Shown: positions 30,186 to 40,067, numbered from the stretch's first letter. The stretch is DNA of 64,000 nucleotides from Xanthomonas indica (GCF_040529045.1 NZ_CP131914.1:728501-792500), one strand, 5' to 3'. Numbers and translations: made by a program. Notes: generated by a model from the sequence alone, not told the origin.

Positions 30186-31778
30186 ATGATCATGACCACG
30201 ACGCTCTCCCTCACCACCAGCGCCCGCGCGCTGGGTGTGCTCGCCCTCATGACCACCGCCACCGCGATCGCCGCGGTCCCTGCGGCGCCGCAATGCAGCG
30301 TGCCGCAGGCCTGGGCGCAGCCGACCGCGGCCACGGTGGTCGGCACCGGCACGCAGGCCAGTTGCACCGCCAGCGCGCTGGCCGCCGCCGCTGCGCAAGG
30401 CGGCTACATCACCTTCAACTGCGGCACCAAGCCGACCAGCATCGCAGTCGACCGTTCGATCGTCATCGCGGCGACGACGCCCACCGTGATCGATGGCCAG
30501 GGCAGGATCACCCTGGATGGTCGCCAGTCCGCCCGGATCCTGCTGGTCAACGCCGGCAGCGCGCTGTCTGTGCGCAATCTGAAACTGCAGAACGGCAGTT
30601 CGGTGCAGCCGGCATCCAACCAGGCCTACGATCCGGGCACCTGGGGCGGCGGCGCGATCAAGGTCGGCTACCGCGGCAAACTGGAAGTTCTCAACAGCCA
30701 GTTCCTGGCCAACCGCAGCAGCATCGGCGGCGGCGCCATCTTCGCCGGCAGCGACGCCGAGGTGACCATCGTTCGCAGCGGCTTCTACAAGAACACCTCA
30801 TGGCTCGGCGGCGCGCTGTACACCCAGCTCAGCCGGCTGACCATCGTCGGCTCGGAATTCGCCAACAACCAGGCGATCAATGCCCCGCAAGGGTTCCCCG
30901 ACGCCGGCAACTTCGGCGGCGGCGGCGCGATCGACACCGACGGCGCGTCGCTGGCCGGCTATCTCAAGGGCGGCGTCGGCAGCGGCGGCACGCTGGCGGT
31001 GTGCGGTACCGTGGTCCGCAACAACGTCGCCGCCAACGGGTCCGGCGGCGCCACGCTGTGGGCGTACGCGCCTGACACCATCGACGTGAAGTATTCGACC
31101 TTCGCCAACAACGTCGCCACCGGTGGCCCAGGCGGCGGCGCCCGCATCAGCATGGGCTTCACCGACACCTCGCATGCCGGCACCACCATCACCACGCCGG
31201 GCACCATCCGCGTCGCCGAGACCAGCTTCCTGTCCAACAAGGCTGAACAGGGCAACGCCGGCGCGCTGTACCTGGATTGCTACGGCGCCTGCGACGTCAG
31301 CAACAGCACCTTCTACGGCAACACGGCCAAGGGCGTGGGCGCGGCCATCCAGCATGTCGGCTGGCAGCCGGCCAATGGCGACCAGGGCAGCCCCAGCGTG
31401 CGCTTCAACAACGTCACCTTCGCCGAGAACACGCCGTGGGTGACGCTGTTCGGCGACAGGTTCGACCTCCGCAACAGCATCCTGTACTCCAAGACCGAGC
31501 GCGTGTTCTGCAACAACCAGGGCAACACCGGCAACAATCTCATCGAGTACTCGGCCAAGGGCGCGGTCTGGCCGAACGCCTGCCTGGCAACGGGCACCGT
31601 GAAAGCGGCCGATCCGCTGCTGTCGGCCCCCGCGAACAATGGCGGGCCGACACTGACCCAACTGCCCGCGGCCAACAGCCCCGCGCTGAACGCCGGCAGC
31701 GGCTGCGCCGCCATCGACCAGCGCGGCAATCCGCGCAATACCACCGTGTGCGATCTCGGCGCGGTGGAGATCAAGTAG
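30186..31778 (+). CDS. Right-handed beta-helix surface/secreted protein
   Basis: A 530-aa exported protein. A signal peptide (ALGVLALMTTATAIAAV) is followed by tandem beta-helix rungs rich in NxxxxGGGAI and similar (GGGAIKVGYRGKLEVLNSQF, GGGAIFAGSDAEVTIVRSGF, GGALYTQLSRLTIVGSEF), and it ends with a choice-of-anchor Q-like tail (SPALNAGSGC, then RGNPRNTTVCDLGAVE). Such proteins are surface or periplasmic polysaccharide-related proteins; no catalytic residues could be assigned. The start at 30186 precedes the signal peptide; ATG at 30192 is equally possible. Confidence 0.75.
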   Translation: MIMTTTLSLTTSARALGVLALMTTATAIAAVPAAPQCSVPQAWAQPTAATVVGTGTQASCTASALAAAAAQGGYITFNCGTKPTSIAVDRSIVIAATTPTVIDGQGRITLDGRQSARILLVNAGSALSVRNLKLQNGSSVQPASNQAYDPGTWGGGAIKVGYRGKLEVLNSQFLANRSSIGGGAIFAGSDAEVTIVRSGFYKNTSWLGGALYTQLSRLTIVGSEFANNQAINAPQGFPDAGNFGGGGAIDTDGASLAGYLKGGVGSGGTLAVCGTVVRNNVAANGSGGATLWAYAPDTIDVKYSTFANNVATGGPGGGARISMGFTDTSHAGTTITTPGTIRVAETSFLSNKAEQGNAGALYLDCYGACDVSNSTFYGNTAKGVGAAIQHVGWQPANGDQGSPSVRFNNVTFAENTPWVTLFGDRFDLRNSILYSKTERVFCNNQGNTGNNLIEYSAKGAVWPNACLATGTVKAADPLLSAPANNGGPTLTQLPAANSPALNAGSGCAAIDQRGNPRNTTVCDLGAVEIK

Positions 31779-32341
31779 GCCGATTCACGGTCATGACGTG
31801 CATGGCACCGCGCGGTCGCGCCGGCGTGGCCGGTGCGACTGCGCGTCTGTCGCCGGGATGAAAAGAGCGTGCGGCAACGTCGCTTCCCGCACTGATGTGC
31901 TGATCCGGCAATGCGCCACCGGGCGGCGCGACGGTGCCGCCGTGCCGCACCGCGCTGGTGTCGGCTCGCAGACCAGTCCGCGCCGCATGCGGCCGCCACG
32001 TCGAGCGATCGCGCCGCAACCGTGCGCTCGGCTTGCGCCGCAGCTTGTCCGGTGCGGCCGACGACGTGTGCCAGGTGGCGGCCGGCGCCGCGCGGACCTC
32101 GCCATTGCAGGCATGACGCGCGTTGCGGTGCATGCCAACAACGCCGTTCGAGCCTGCGCACGCGCTGCGGACGATACGGTGGCGTATCTGCTTTCCTGGG
32201 CATCGGCGGTGCCGCGCGATGGCGCGGCGCCGGCGACGTCTGCGCCTGCGAATGTCCGGATTTGGGACCTGGGTCGTTCGCTGGGGGTCAAGTTCGCGAT
32301 GCAGATACCGATAGAGGTACCCCCCCTCGCGAGTCCCCCCG
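31779..32341. other. Intergenic region upstream of second chemoreceptor
   Basis: About 560 bp with high GC and no gene I can support. Long frames here overlap the start of the chemoreceptor in another frame and lack family likeness. Near the end lies a FliA-type promoter (32288-32315). Confidence 0.5.
32288..32315 (+). promoter_or_regulatory. Putative sigma-28 (FliA) promoter
   Basis: TCAAGTT at 32288-32294 and CCGATAGA at 32308-32315 are spaced 13 bp apart, close to the sigma-28 pattern TAAAGTTT-N11-GCCGATAA. It ends 26 bp before the chemoreceptor start, which suits flagellar/chemotaxis class III control. This is a pattern match only. Confidence 0.5.
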
Positions 32342-34549
32342 ATGCATTTCTTCCACTCCTTCAAGGTGAGTCAGCGCCTTGCGCTGTCGTTCGGCCTGCT
32401 GATCGTGCTGCTTGGCGCGTCCTCCACCTTGGCGCTCTACCAGTTCCACAACGTGCGCCAGGCGGTCGACAAGATCGTCCACGAGAACAATCTGAAGACC
32501 GAACTGCTGTACACCATGCTGCGCAACAATATGAGCGCGGAGCGTTATCTGCGCGACATGATGCTGTCGCCGGCCGACAAGCGCCCGGCGCTCGCCGCCA
32601 AGATCCAGGAGATCCGCGTCGACAACGATCGCCGTCGCAAGGCGCTGGACGCCCTGCCCGGCACGCCGGCAGGGTTGGCCATGCGCAAGGAGATCCATGA
32701 CGCGCAGGCGGCTGCACGGTCGGTCAACAGCCGGGTGCTGGCGCTGGCCAGTTCCGGCGAGATCGAGGCGGCCAGGCAACTGCTGTACGGCGATGCCGCG
32801 CCGTTGCTGGCGCGGCGCGTGCAGGTGATCCAGAACGCGGTCGATCTGCAGATCCGGCAGAACGCGCTCAGTTCCGACGAGATCCAGGCGGCCCTGCTGT
32901 TCAGCAATCGTGCCTTGATCGGGTTCGGCCTGCTGGCGGCGGTGCTCGGCGCGATCTTGAGCGTGCTGATCACCCGCAGCCTGGCCGGGCCGCTCGGGCG
33001 CGCGACGGAGATCGCCGAATCCATCGCCCAGGGCCGGCTGGACCATCGGATCCCGCCGCAGCCCAAGGACGAGACCGGCCGTCTGCTGACCAGCATGGAC
33101 CGCATGCAGGCGCAGTTGCAGGCGGTGATGGCGGCGCAGTCGCAGGTGGCCAGGCACCACGAGCACGGCGACGTCAGCCAGCGCATGGACGAGCACGCGT
33201 TTCCCGGCGAGTACGGGCGCATGGTGCGGGAGAGCAATGCGTTGCTCGACATGCACGTGAGCCTCCAGCAGCGCCTGCTCGAGATCATGGGACGCTACGC
33301 GATCGGCGACCTGTCGCAGGACATGGATCGCCTGCCCGGCGAGCAGGCCGCGCTCACCGAGACCATGGACCAGGTCAAGCGCAATCTGTCGGCGATGAAC
33401 GCCGAGATCGGGCGGCTGGTCGACGCCGCGGCCGCCGGCGACTTCGCCGTGCGCGGCGACACCGCGCGCTTCCAGTACGACTTCCGCGACATGGTCGAGG
33501 GGTTGAACCAGTTGATGGCGACCACCGACGGCAATCTGCAGGCGCTGTCCAGTCTGCTGCAGGACATCGCCAGCGGCGACCTGACCACGCGCATGGAGGG
33601 GCAGTTCCAGGGCGTGTTCGCGCAGATGCGCGAGGATGCCGATGCTACCGTGGCCCAGTTGACCGGGATCGTTGGCCGCATCCAGCATGCGGCCGGGCAG
33701 ATCACCGGCGCCGCCGGCGAGATCGCCGCCGGCAACGCCGATCTGTCGCGTCGTACCGAGCAGCAGGCCGCCAGCCTGGAGGAAACCGCCGCCTCGATGG
33801 AGGAGCTGACCTCCACCGTGCGCCAGAACGCCGAACGCGCCAGCCAGGCCAATCAGTTGGCCATCGGCGCGACCGCGGTGGCGTCGCAAGGCGGCGCGGT
33901 GGTGGCCCAGGTCATCGACACGATGAACGGCATCCAGACCTCGTCCAGGCGGATCGCCGACATCATCAGCGTGATCGACGGCATCGCCTTCCAGACCAAC
34001 ATTCTCGCGCTCAACGCCGCGGTGGAAGCCGCGCGCGCCGGCGAGCAGGGCCGCGGGTTTGCGGTGGTCGCCAGCGAAGTGCGGGTGCTGGCGCAGCGCT
34101 CGGCCGAAGCCGCCAAGGAGATCAAGCAGCTGATCGACGACTCGGTGAGCAAGGTGGACGCAGGCTCGCTGCTGGTCAACAGCGCCGGCAGCACCATGCA
34201 CGAGATCGTCGCCAGCGTGCAGCGCGTGACCGACTTCATGACCGAGATCTCGGCCGCGTCGCAGGAGCAGTCGAGCGGCATCGAACAGGTCACCCAGACC
34301 ATCACCCACATGGATCAGGCCACCCAGCAGAACGCTGCCCTGGTGGAAGAAGCCGCGGCGGCGGCCCAGGCGATGGAGGAGCAGGCCATCCAGCTCGGCG
34401 AGGCGGTGACGCTGTTCCGCGTGGCCGGCAGCACCGGCGACATGCCGGCGCGGAGCCAGGCCAAGCCCTTGGGCGCGGCCGCTCCCTCGAGCGCCAGGCG
34501 TGGTCTGCAGCGGGTGGCGGCGCCGTTGCTGGTCGAATGCGCCGGCTAG
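32342..34549 (+). CDS. Methyl-accepting chemotaxis protein (canonical methylation helix)
   Basis: A 735-aa chemoreceptor. TM1 is near residues 12-33, a four-helix-bundle-type sensor follows, TM2 is about 192-217, then HAMP and a long linker with further HAMP-like modules ([44 protein letters not shown]). The signalling domain has the normal methylation segment [20 protein letters not shown] and the hairpin tip [20 protein letters not shown] near 547. No terminal CheR/CheB pentapeptide. The cytoplasmic half closely parallels the receptor at 19721-21916; the sensor domains differ. A FliA-like promoter precedes it. Confidence 0.94.
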   Translation: MHFFHSFKVSQRLALSFGLLIVLLGASSTLALYQFHNVRQAVDKIVHENNLKTELLYTMLRNNMSAERYLRDMMLSPADKRPALAAKIQEIRVDNDRRRKALDALPGTPAGLAMRKEIHDAQAAARSVNSRVLALASSGEIEAARQLLYGDAAPLLARRVQVIQNAVDLQIRQNALSSDEIQAALLFSNRALIGFGLLAAVLGAILSVLITRSLAGPLGRATEIAESIAQGRLDHRIPPQPKDETGRLLTSMDRMQAQLQAVMAAQSQVARHHEHGDVSQRMDEHAFPGEYGRMVRESNALLDMHVSLQQRLLEIMGRYAIGDLSQDMDRLPGEQAALTETMDQVKRNLSAMNAEIGRLVDAAAAGDFAVRGDTARFQYDFRDMVEGLNQLMATTDGNLQALSSLLQDIASGDLTTRMEGQFQGVFAQMREDADATVAQLTGIVGRIQHAAGQITGAAGEIAAGNADLSRRTEQQAASLEETAASMEELTSTVRQNAERASQANQLAIGATAVASQGGAVVAQVIDTMNGIQTSSRRIADIISVIDGIAFQTNILALNAAVEAARAGEQGRGFAVVASEVRVLAQRSAEAAKEIKQLIDDSVSKVDAGSLLVNSAGSTMHEIVASVQRVTDFMTEISAASQEQSSGIEQVTQTITHMDQATQQNAALVEEAAAAAQAMEEQAIQLGEAVTLFRVAGSTGDMPARSQAKPLGAAAPSSARRGLQRVAAPLLVECAG

Positions 34550-34751
34550 GGATGCCGAGACGGCGCGCTGCGGACCGCAGCGCGCACGCCACGCCTCCTC
34601 CCTGGTAAGGCGTGGCGCGCGTTCGCGCAGCGCGGCCGACAGTCGCGGATGGTGTTCCATGGCAACCGCCGGTGTCCGTCGGGTCCTGGCCACCTGCAGC
34701 GACGGATGACGTGTGGAATCATGGACGGTCCGAACGCCCGCAGGATCTGCC

Positions 34752-35315
34752 ATGAACGAATCCGACGCCTACGTGTCCGACGCGATCCGCAAATGGGTCT
34801 GGTCCGGGTTCTACTCCCAGGACGAGATCCAGGAGATGATCGAGGACGTCCTGGAAGACGACGGCGACGAGGCGATGCTGCGCGCCTCGGTCGCCAGCCA
34901 ATGGCAGGCCAAGCAGCAGGCGGAGCAGACCTGGCCGGCGCAGACCGATTGCGACCGGCTCGAGGCGCTGTTCGAGCGGCTGCACGAGGACGGCATTTGT
35001 GCGCTCGCCAATGCCGGCTACACCATGTCCGACGGCCACGTCGACGTGAACCAGGCAGTGGCCGACGCGCCGGACCGGCGCTACCACGGCTACTGCTTCT
35101 ATCACGGCCAGGACATGGAGCGGGCGATCGACGGCGGCGGGCTGATGCTGGCATTCGGCGATCTGGACGGGCGCGAGGACGCAGACCTGGCGGTCGGCCA
35201 ACAGGTGGCCGCGGCGTTGCGTGAGGCAGGCTTCACCGTGGACTGGGATGGCACGCCGCGCAAGCGCATCGACCTGCCCGGCTTCGTCTGGCAGCGCCGC
35301 GCCGATTGGGATTGA
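34752..35315 (+). CDS. DUF6891-like hypothetical protein
   Basis: A 187-aa soluble, acidic protein beginning MNESDAYVSDAIRKWVWSGF. Segments such as IEDVLEDDGDEAMLRASV and DGICALANAGYTMSDGHVDV look like a DUF6891-type domain, by recollection. No signal peptide. The start ATG at 34752 is the first in frame with conserved sequence. Function unknown; proteins with such alternating acidic patches often serve as immunity or accessory factors, but nothing here shows it. Confidence 0.6.
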   Translation: MNESDAYVSDAIRKWVWSGFYSQDEIQEMIEDVLEDDGDEAMLRASVASQWQAKQQAEQTWPAQTDCDRLEALFERLHEDGICALANAGYTMSDGHVDVNQAVADAPDRRYHGYCFYHGQDMERAIDGGGLMLAFGDLDGREDADLAVGQQVAAALREAGFTVDWDGTPRKRIDLPGFVWQRRADWD

Positions 35316-35433
35316 TGCGGCGCCATCGCATGCGCCGCGGCCGGCTGCCAGATGCCGATGCGCTGGCTACAATCGCAGGCTCATGCCTGGCTGCGATCAC
35401 ATGCGCGGAAGGCGTTTGACGGAGAAGCGTTTC

Positions 35434-36069
35434 ATGGAGCGGATGTTTCATCGCAATGGCCGCCGGTCGCGGCGCGCAGCCGGCATGCGCCCGGCGCTGC
35501 GCGCGGCCCTGCTGCTGGCCACTGCGCTGCTGGCCGCGTGTGCCGGCGCGCATTCCTCTTCCCCCTCGATCACCCCTGCACACACGGAGCGGACCATGTC
35601 GGAGATGACGCCAGAGCACCTGGCACAAGGCGTAGTACGGTTGATCCTGGCGATCGGCGGCAAGCAGGATCTGGTCGCCTCCCGGGTTGCCGCGCAAACC
35701 GGCGTGCAGGTCGAGGACGAGGGCGGGCATGCGTTCAGCGCGTCCGGCACGCTGGCCGGCGGTGGCGGCTACACGCTGGAATCGGTCGCCGATGCCGACG
35801 ATGCGCCGCCGTCGCGGCTGGACCTGCGCTTCACGCCCGCGCCGGGCGCGGCGCCGGCGCAGTGCACGCAATCGCTGGCCGGGTATCGCCAGGCGCTGGT
35901 CGCCGCCGGTTTCGTGCCGCGCTGGATCGCGCCGCCGCGCCCCGGCAGCGCCGGCCGCTGGCACTTCGAACGCGGCGCGGTCGCCGTGTACGCCTTCGTC
36001 GGTAAGGACGCCGGCGAACACGATGCGCAGGCGTGCGTGGAGATGCTGCAGATCCTGGTCGACGCATAA
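35434..36069 (+). CDS. Putative lipoprotein; candidate T4SS-effector immunity protein
   Basis: A 211-aa lipoprotein. A basic N-terminus (HRNGRRSRRAAG) and hydrophobic stretch end in a lipobox LLAAC with acylation at Cys36. The mature domain (from about residue 60: MSEMTPEHLAQGVVRLILAI) contains two cysteines (QCTQSLAGYRQAL and QACVEMLQ) that could form a disulfide, as in periplasmic proteins. Eleven base pairs downstream lies the effector-like gene. Xanthomonas T4SS effectors are typically encoded with lipoprotein immunity partners (X-Tfi). I infer that role from position and localisation; no family match was made. The start at 35434 has GGAG upstream. Confidence 0.6.
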   Translation: MERMFHRNGRRSRRAAGMRPALRAALLLATALLAACAGAHSSSPSITPAHTERTMSEMTPEHLAQGVVRLILAIGGKQDLVASRVAAQTGVQVEDEGGHAFSASGTLAGGGGYTLESVADADDAPPSRLDLRFTPAPGAAPAQCTQSLAGYRQALVAAGFVPRWIAPPRPGSAGRWHFERGAVAVYAFVGKDAGEHDAQACVEMLQILVDA

Positions 36070-36080
36070 GGAGCGCGGAG

Positions 36081-37460
36081 ATGGCACACGACGACGAACG
36101 CCTGAAGGGCATGGTCGACACCTTCGCGCAGGCGCATCCGAAAGAAGGCCAGGCGCTGCGGCAGATGCTGGACAACACGCCGGAGCTTCGCTCGCGCGTG
36201 GAGCAGGCGATCGGGCAACAGCAGCTGTCCGGCTTCGCGCCCAGTCCCGAGGCGGGCACCGGGTCGTACAGCCCGCGCACGGGGCAGATCGAGCTGCCCA
36301 TGGATGTGTTGGCAACGGCGAAGATGCATTCCCCGCTCGACGATTCGGCCAACACCGCGCGCATCGTGCTGGGCCACGAGATCGGCCATGCCATCAACAA
36401 GACGGCCATCGACCGCAGCAATGCGGCGTTCGCCGCCAAGATCGACGGCATCGCCGCCTCGCCCTCGCCGCATGACTACACCGCTGCGCTCAAGGCCTAT
36501 GGGCAGGAACAGCGTACGCGCGAGGCCAAGGACGAGATCGCTGGGGTCAACACGCTGGCCGACTACGTCACCCGCAACAACCCCAAGGCCACGCTCAAGG
36601 ACCTGTACAACGCCAGCACCGAGATGGCGAGCTACATCGACAAGCAGGGCGTGGGCAGCAAGGCCACCTATACCGCCAGGGACGGGCTGAGCTTCGGCAA
36701 GGATCTGAAGATCGACGCCGACAATCCGCGCAACGTGGAGGCGATGGGCAAGCTGTTCTACGACGCGCGCGGCTACCCGCAGCACTATGGCGAGCGCGCG
36801 CTGGCGCAGATCGCCAATGCCGAGGACCGGGCGCAGGCGCAGCACCCCGAGCGCACGCCGCCGGCGGTGCATGCCGACCTCAAGGCGGTCGGCATCGATG
36901 CCGCGCAGGTGCCGCGCGATCTGCTGCCGGCAGGATTCCGCGACGGTCCCGCGCCGACACCGAAGTCCGAGCCGCAGGCGCAGCCGCCCGCGCCGCGTGC
37001 CGGCGAGCCCGCCGCCGCGCCGGGTGGCGCCGACCGCGCCCTGCACGACCGGGTGCGCACCGGCGTGGCCCAGGCCGAACAGGCGATCGGCAAGGGCTGG
37101 GACGACAACAGCGAGCGCATGACCGCCAGCCTGACCCTGTTGGCCAGGCAGAACGGCTTCAGCGAGCGCGACCAGCTGTCGGTCGGCTTCAACCGACCCA
37201 CCGCCTCCCATCAGGGCGGCGAACTGGCGTTCGTGTACCGCAGCGGCGGCGATGTCTCCCCCGATCCCTACGCCAATCGTGCGCACATGCCGACCAGCGA
37301 GGCGATCGCGCGGCCGGCGCAGGAGACCTACCAGCAGCTGCAGCAACTGGGGGCGCAGCAGGGGCAGGCGCAACGCCAGGCGCAGGCGCAGGAACAGGCG
37401 CTGCAGGCGTCGCAACAGGGCCCGACGCGGAACGACCCGCCGCAGGTGCTGAGCCGCTGA
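36081..37460 (+). CDS. Putative type IV secreted metalloprotease effector with XVIPCD-like tail
   Basis: A 459-aa cytoplasmic protein without signal peptide. An N-terminal domain carries a zincin-type motif: LGHEIGHAIN (HEIGH at residues 99-103), with acidic residues 148/152 in TREAKDEIAGVN as possible third ligands. A Pro/Ala-rich linker (about 285-315) separates it from a C-terminal region (about 316-459; DRALHDRVRTGVAQAEQAIG, LLARQNGFSERDQLSVGF, ELAFVYR, then a Gln-rich end) that resembles the XVIPCD tail which targets proteins to the antibacterial Xanthomonas T4SS. GGAG precedes the start. The toxic target, if the enzyme is active, would be in the periplasm. The family assignment is from pattern and context, not from a search. 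Confidence 0.62.
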   Translation: MAHDDERLKGMVDTFAQAHPKEGQALRQMLDNTPELRSRVEQAIGQQQLSGFAPSPEAGTGSYSPRTGQIELPMDVLATAKMHSPLDDSANTARIVLGHEIGHAINKTAIDRSNAAFAAKIDGIAASPSPHDYTAALKAYGQEQRTREAKDEIAGVNTLADYVTRNNPKATLKDLYNASTEMASYIDKQGVGSKATYTARDGLSFGKDLKIDADNPRNVEAMGKLFYDARGYPQHYGERALAQIANAEDRAQAQHPERTPPAVHADLKAVGIDAAQVPRDLLPAGFRDGPAPTPKSEPQAQPPAPRAGEPAAAPGGADRALHDRVRTGVAQAEQAIGKGWDDNSERMTASLTLLARQNGFSERDQLSVGFNRPTASHQGGELAFVYRSGGDVSPDPYANRAHMPTSEAIARPAQETYQQLQQLGAQQGQAQRQAQAQEQALQASQQGPTRNDPPQVLSR

Positions 37461-37579
37461 GTGCAGCGGGGGCGCCGGCCCGCGCCATGGTCGCCTGACG
37501 CTGCGGCCATGCACGCGGTGCGCGCCGCCTCCTGTCTGGTCCGGAGTGCGGCGCCAAGGCGCGCGGCTGCGCGCCAGGA

Positions 37580-38158
37580 TTACGGCTGCCAGACCAGGTT
37601 CTGGGTCTTCGGATCGGCGGTGAGCTTGTCGACCTTGCCGCTACCGTCGAAGGACACCTGGAACTCGTTGAAGCTGTCGAGCCAGTAGCGCCACAGCGGC
37701 GCGTCCAGGCTCGGGTTCTCGCTGCTGATCGGATAGCCGATCGCCATCAGCACCTGCTCGCGGGTCATGCCCTGGGTCACGCGGTTGGCGGCGATCGCCT
37801 CGCGGATCTTCGGCGGGTAGGCCGCCAGCTTCAGCTTGGGATCCTGCGCGACCACGTAGCGCTGGGCGAAGGCGGCGTTGCCGAGGTCGCGGCTGTAGTC
37901 GTTGCCGATCGACTGCTTCTTGCCGTCGATCAGCACATTGACCCGGTAGCGGCCGTAGCCGGTCACCTGCACCGGCGTGCCGGCCGGGATCACCCGCTTG
38001 CCGTCTTCGGCGTAATTGCTGTCGCTGATCCAGCTGCCGTCGCTGCGCATGTTGCAGCACAGGAAGCCGGAGAACGTGGGATCGGCCGCCGCGGCAAGCT
38101 GCGGCAGGGCTGCCGCCAGGGCGAGGGCGAGAACGAACGGGGAACGGAACGAACGCAT
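37580..38158 (-). CDS. Secreted protein with BamE/SmpA-like C-terminus
   Basis: A 192-aa exported protein: signal peptide (PFVLALALAAALPQLAAAA), then CCNMRSDGSWISDSNY, a middle segment, and a C-terminal part resembling the BamE/SmpA fold (GMTREQVLMAIGYPISSENP, then FDGSGKVDKLTAD). The typical BamE lipobox is absent, so it is probably a soluble relative. The start ATG at 38158 lies just before the signal peptide. Confidence 0.7.
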   Translation of the reverse strand: MRSFRSPFVLALALAAALPQLAAAADPTFSGFLCCNMRSDGSWISDSNYAEDGKRVIPAGTPVQVTGYGRYRVNVLIDGKKQSIGNDYSRDLGNAAFAQRYVVAQDPKLKLAAYPPKIREAIAANRVTQGMTREQVLMAIGYPISSENPSLDAPLWRYWLDSFNEFQVSFDGSGKVDKLTADPKTQNLVWQP

Positions 38159-38322
38159 GCTGACTCCTTTCGACGCGGCGATCCTGCCGCGGGTGGCACG
38201 AGGGTGGGAGGGTGCCGCCTCCGCCGCGGCTCCCGCGCGCATTGTGCCGGCTGGCCTGCGCCCGGCATAGCGGCGCGGTGCACGGTGACGGCGGACCAGT
38301 GGCCTGTGTATGCTCGAACCTC

Positions 38323-38526
38323 GTGGATACCCTGACGCCCGCCGAGATCTCCCTGCGCATCGACGCCCTGCGTCGCGAGCACCGTGCGCTCGACGAACAG
38401 CTGCAGCGCATCCCGGCCAATCTGGACGACGAGCTGGAAGCCAAGCGGCTGAAGAAGCGCAAGCTGCAACTGAAGGACTGCATCATGCGCCTGGAGCATC
38501 TGCTGATCCCCGACGAACCGGCGTGA
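38323..38526 (+). CDS. YdcH/DUF465-family protein
   Basis: A 67-aa helical protein of the YdcH (DUF465) type, the expected length. It starts with GTG (MDTLTPAEISLRIDALRREH), and its body is an antiparallel helix pair (EHRALDEQLQ; KRLKKRKLQLKDCIMRLEHL). Role unknown. Its stop overlaps the next start (GTGA), so the two are coupled. A GTG further upstream in frame could also be used. Confidence 0.75.
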   Translation: MDTLTPAEISLRIDALRREHRALDEQLQRIPANLDDELEAKRLKKRKLQLKDCIMRLEHLLIPDEPA

Positions 38527-39101
38527 GCGCGGCGACCTTCTTCAGCGTCGGCCATTCCACGCGCAGCCTGGAGACCTTCCTGCAGATCCTGCAGGGCGCC
38601 GGCGTCAGCCGCCTGGCCGACGTGCGCGCGTTTCCGTATTCGCGGCGGTTCCCGCAGTTCGACGGCAGCGCGCTGGCGCCGGCGCTGGCCGCCGCCGGCA
38701 TCGCCTACCGGCATTTCCGCGCCCTGGGCGGGCGCCGCGGCAAGCAGCCGGGCGTCGATCCGCAGCGCAACGGCCACTGGCGCAGCGTCAGTTTCCACAA
38801 CTACGCCGACTATGCGCTGGGCAGCGAATTCACCGAGGCGCTGACCGAGTTGCAGGCCTTCGGTGACGAAGGCGCGTGCGCCGTGATGTGCGCCGAGGCC
38901 TACTGGCGCCAGTGCCATCGCCAGATCATCTGCGACCATCTGCTGCACCAGGGCCACCCGGTGGTGCACCTGATCGACGTCGGCCGCCAGGAACCGGCCG
39001 CGCTCAACCCGGCCGCGCGCAGCGACGCGCAGGGCCAGCTGGTCTATCCGCCCGATGCGGCCGAGGCCGGGCCGCGCACCGGCGACCTGTTCGACGCCTG
39101 A
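38523..39101 (+). CDS. DUF488-family protein
   Basis: A 192-aa protein of the DUF488 family: FFSVGHSTRSLETFLQIL, RLADVRAFPYSRRFPQF, and the Cys-containing CAVMCAEAYWRQCHRQIICD. Members resemble a nuclease/DNA-modification-linked domain; function is unsettled. The GTG start lies inside the stop of the preceding gene (GTGA overlap), so the two appear to form an operon. Confidence 0.85.
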   Translation: MSAATFFSVGHSTRSLETFLQILQGAGVSRLADVRAFPYSRRFPQFDGSALAPALAAAGIAYRHFRALGGRRGKQPGVDPQRNGHWRSVSFHNYADYALGSEFTEALTELQAFGDEGACAVMCAEAYWRQCHRQIICDHLLHQGHPVVHLIDVGRQEPAALNPAARSDAQGQLVYPPDAAEAGPRTGDLFDA

Positions 39102-39197
39102 GTGGCGCCGCCGTGGTCGCAGGGCGCCAGGCTGCCTGGGGCGGCGCCACGTGCCAGGAGTCCGCCGCACATCGCGCTATGCGTTGCGGCGTCAGAC

Positions 39198-40067
39198 TCA
39201 ATGCTGCGGGACCGACGGCACCGCGACGGCGTTGCTCCGCGGCGTATCGTCGGCGCTGACGAGGACGGTGGCGTTCTGCCCGCTCGCCCCGTCGTGGGTG
39301 GCGGCGAGCAGGCGCAGGGGCTGGCCGCGGTAGCGATACTCCAGCGCCTGTTGCAGCGCATCCAGCCGCGTCACCCGCGCGCACAGCGCCTCGGCCTTGC
39401 GCTCGATGCCCTTGCTGCGCGCATCCAGCCGCGCCTCGAGGGCGGCATCCATGCGCTCGGCGCGGTCGCCGATGGCATCCGCGCGGCCCGTGACGACCTG
39501 CCAGAGCACGTGACGGGTGATGCTGCCCACGAAGCGCTCCGCCTGCGTCTCCACATAGTCCTCGAACCGGTCGTCGAACGCGTCCTGGTCCCAGCGCCCC
39601 TTGCCGAGCGTGCCGTCGACGTAGGCGTTGGCGTGCGTGCGCAGGCGTTCGATCTTGCGCGCGTTGCCGGCGCTGCCGGTCAGCATCTCCACGACCGAGC
39701 CGAGCACGTCGTAGCTGAGATCGACCACCTCGTGCGAGAGGTCGGCCACCTGCGGCATCAGCGCGCGCGTTTCGCGTTCCATCTCCAGCAGCCGTTGCGC
39801 ATCGGCGTCCCCGACCTGCTGCACCCGGTGATCCACGCTCAATTCGCCGGCATGGAAGAAGATCTCGCGCGGCCCGTCGCCACCGCTGCGGGTCAGCCAG
39901 ATGCCGCCGCTGTCGGCCAGCACGTTGAACGGCGTGCTCAGGCCGCACTGGCGCGAGGACACCTGCGGCCGATGGTCGTGCTTGCCGCCGTCATCGTCCT
40001 GGTCGGCCCATGCGGGCCCGCTGGAGGCGGCAAACAGCAACAGAGCGAAAAGAGGAACTGTGCGCAT
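39198..40067 (-). CDS. DUF2884/YggN-family exported protein
   Basis: A 289-aa exported protein with a signal peptide (PLFALLLFAASSGPAWA). The rest is helical, with the typical HAGELSVDHRVQQVGDADAQ and DALQQALEYRYRGQPLRLL; the family is DUF2884 (E. coli YggN). Function unknown; localisation periplasmic. Confidence 0.75.
   Translation of the reverse strand: MRTVPLFALLLFAASSGPAWADQDDDGGKHDHRPQVSSRQCGLSTPFNVLADSGGIWLTRSGGDGPREIFFHAGELSVDHRVQQVGDADAQRLLEMERETRALMPQVADLSHEVVDLSYDVLGSVVEMLTGSAGNARKIERLRTHANAYVDGTLGKGRWDQDAFDDRFEDYVETQAERFVGSITRHVLWQVVTGRADAIGDRAERMDAALEARLDARSKGIERKAEALCARVTRLDALQQALEYRYRGQPLRLLAATHDGASGQNATVLVSADDTPRSNAVAVPSVPQH

Noticed and set aside
31798-32700. Plus-strand 300-aa frame before the second chemoreceptor
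   Set aside because: It overlaps the first 350 bases of the receptor in another frame and shows Arg/Ala-rich, non-family sequence.
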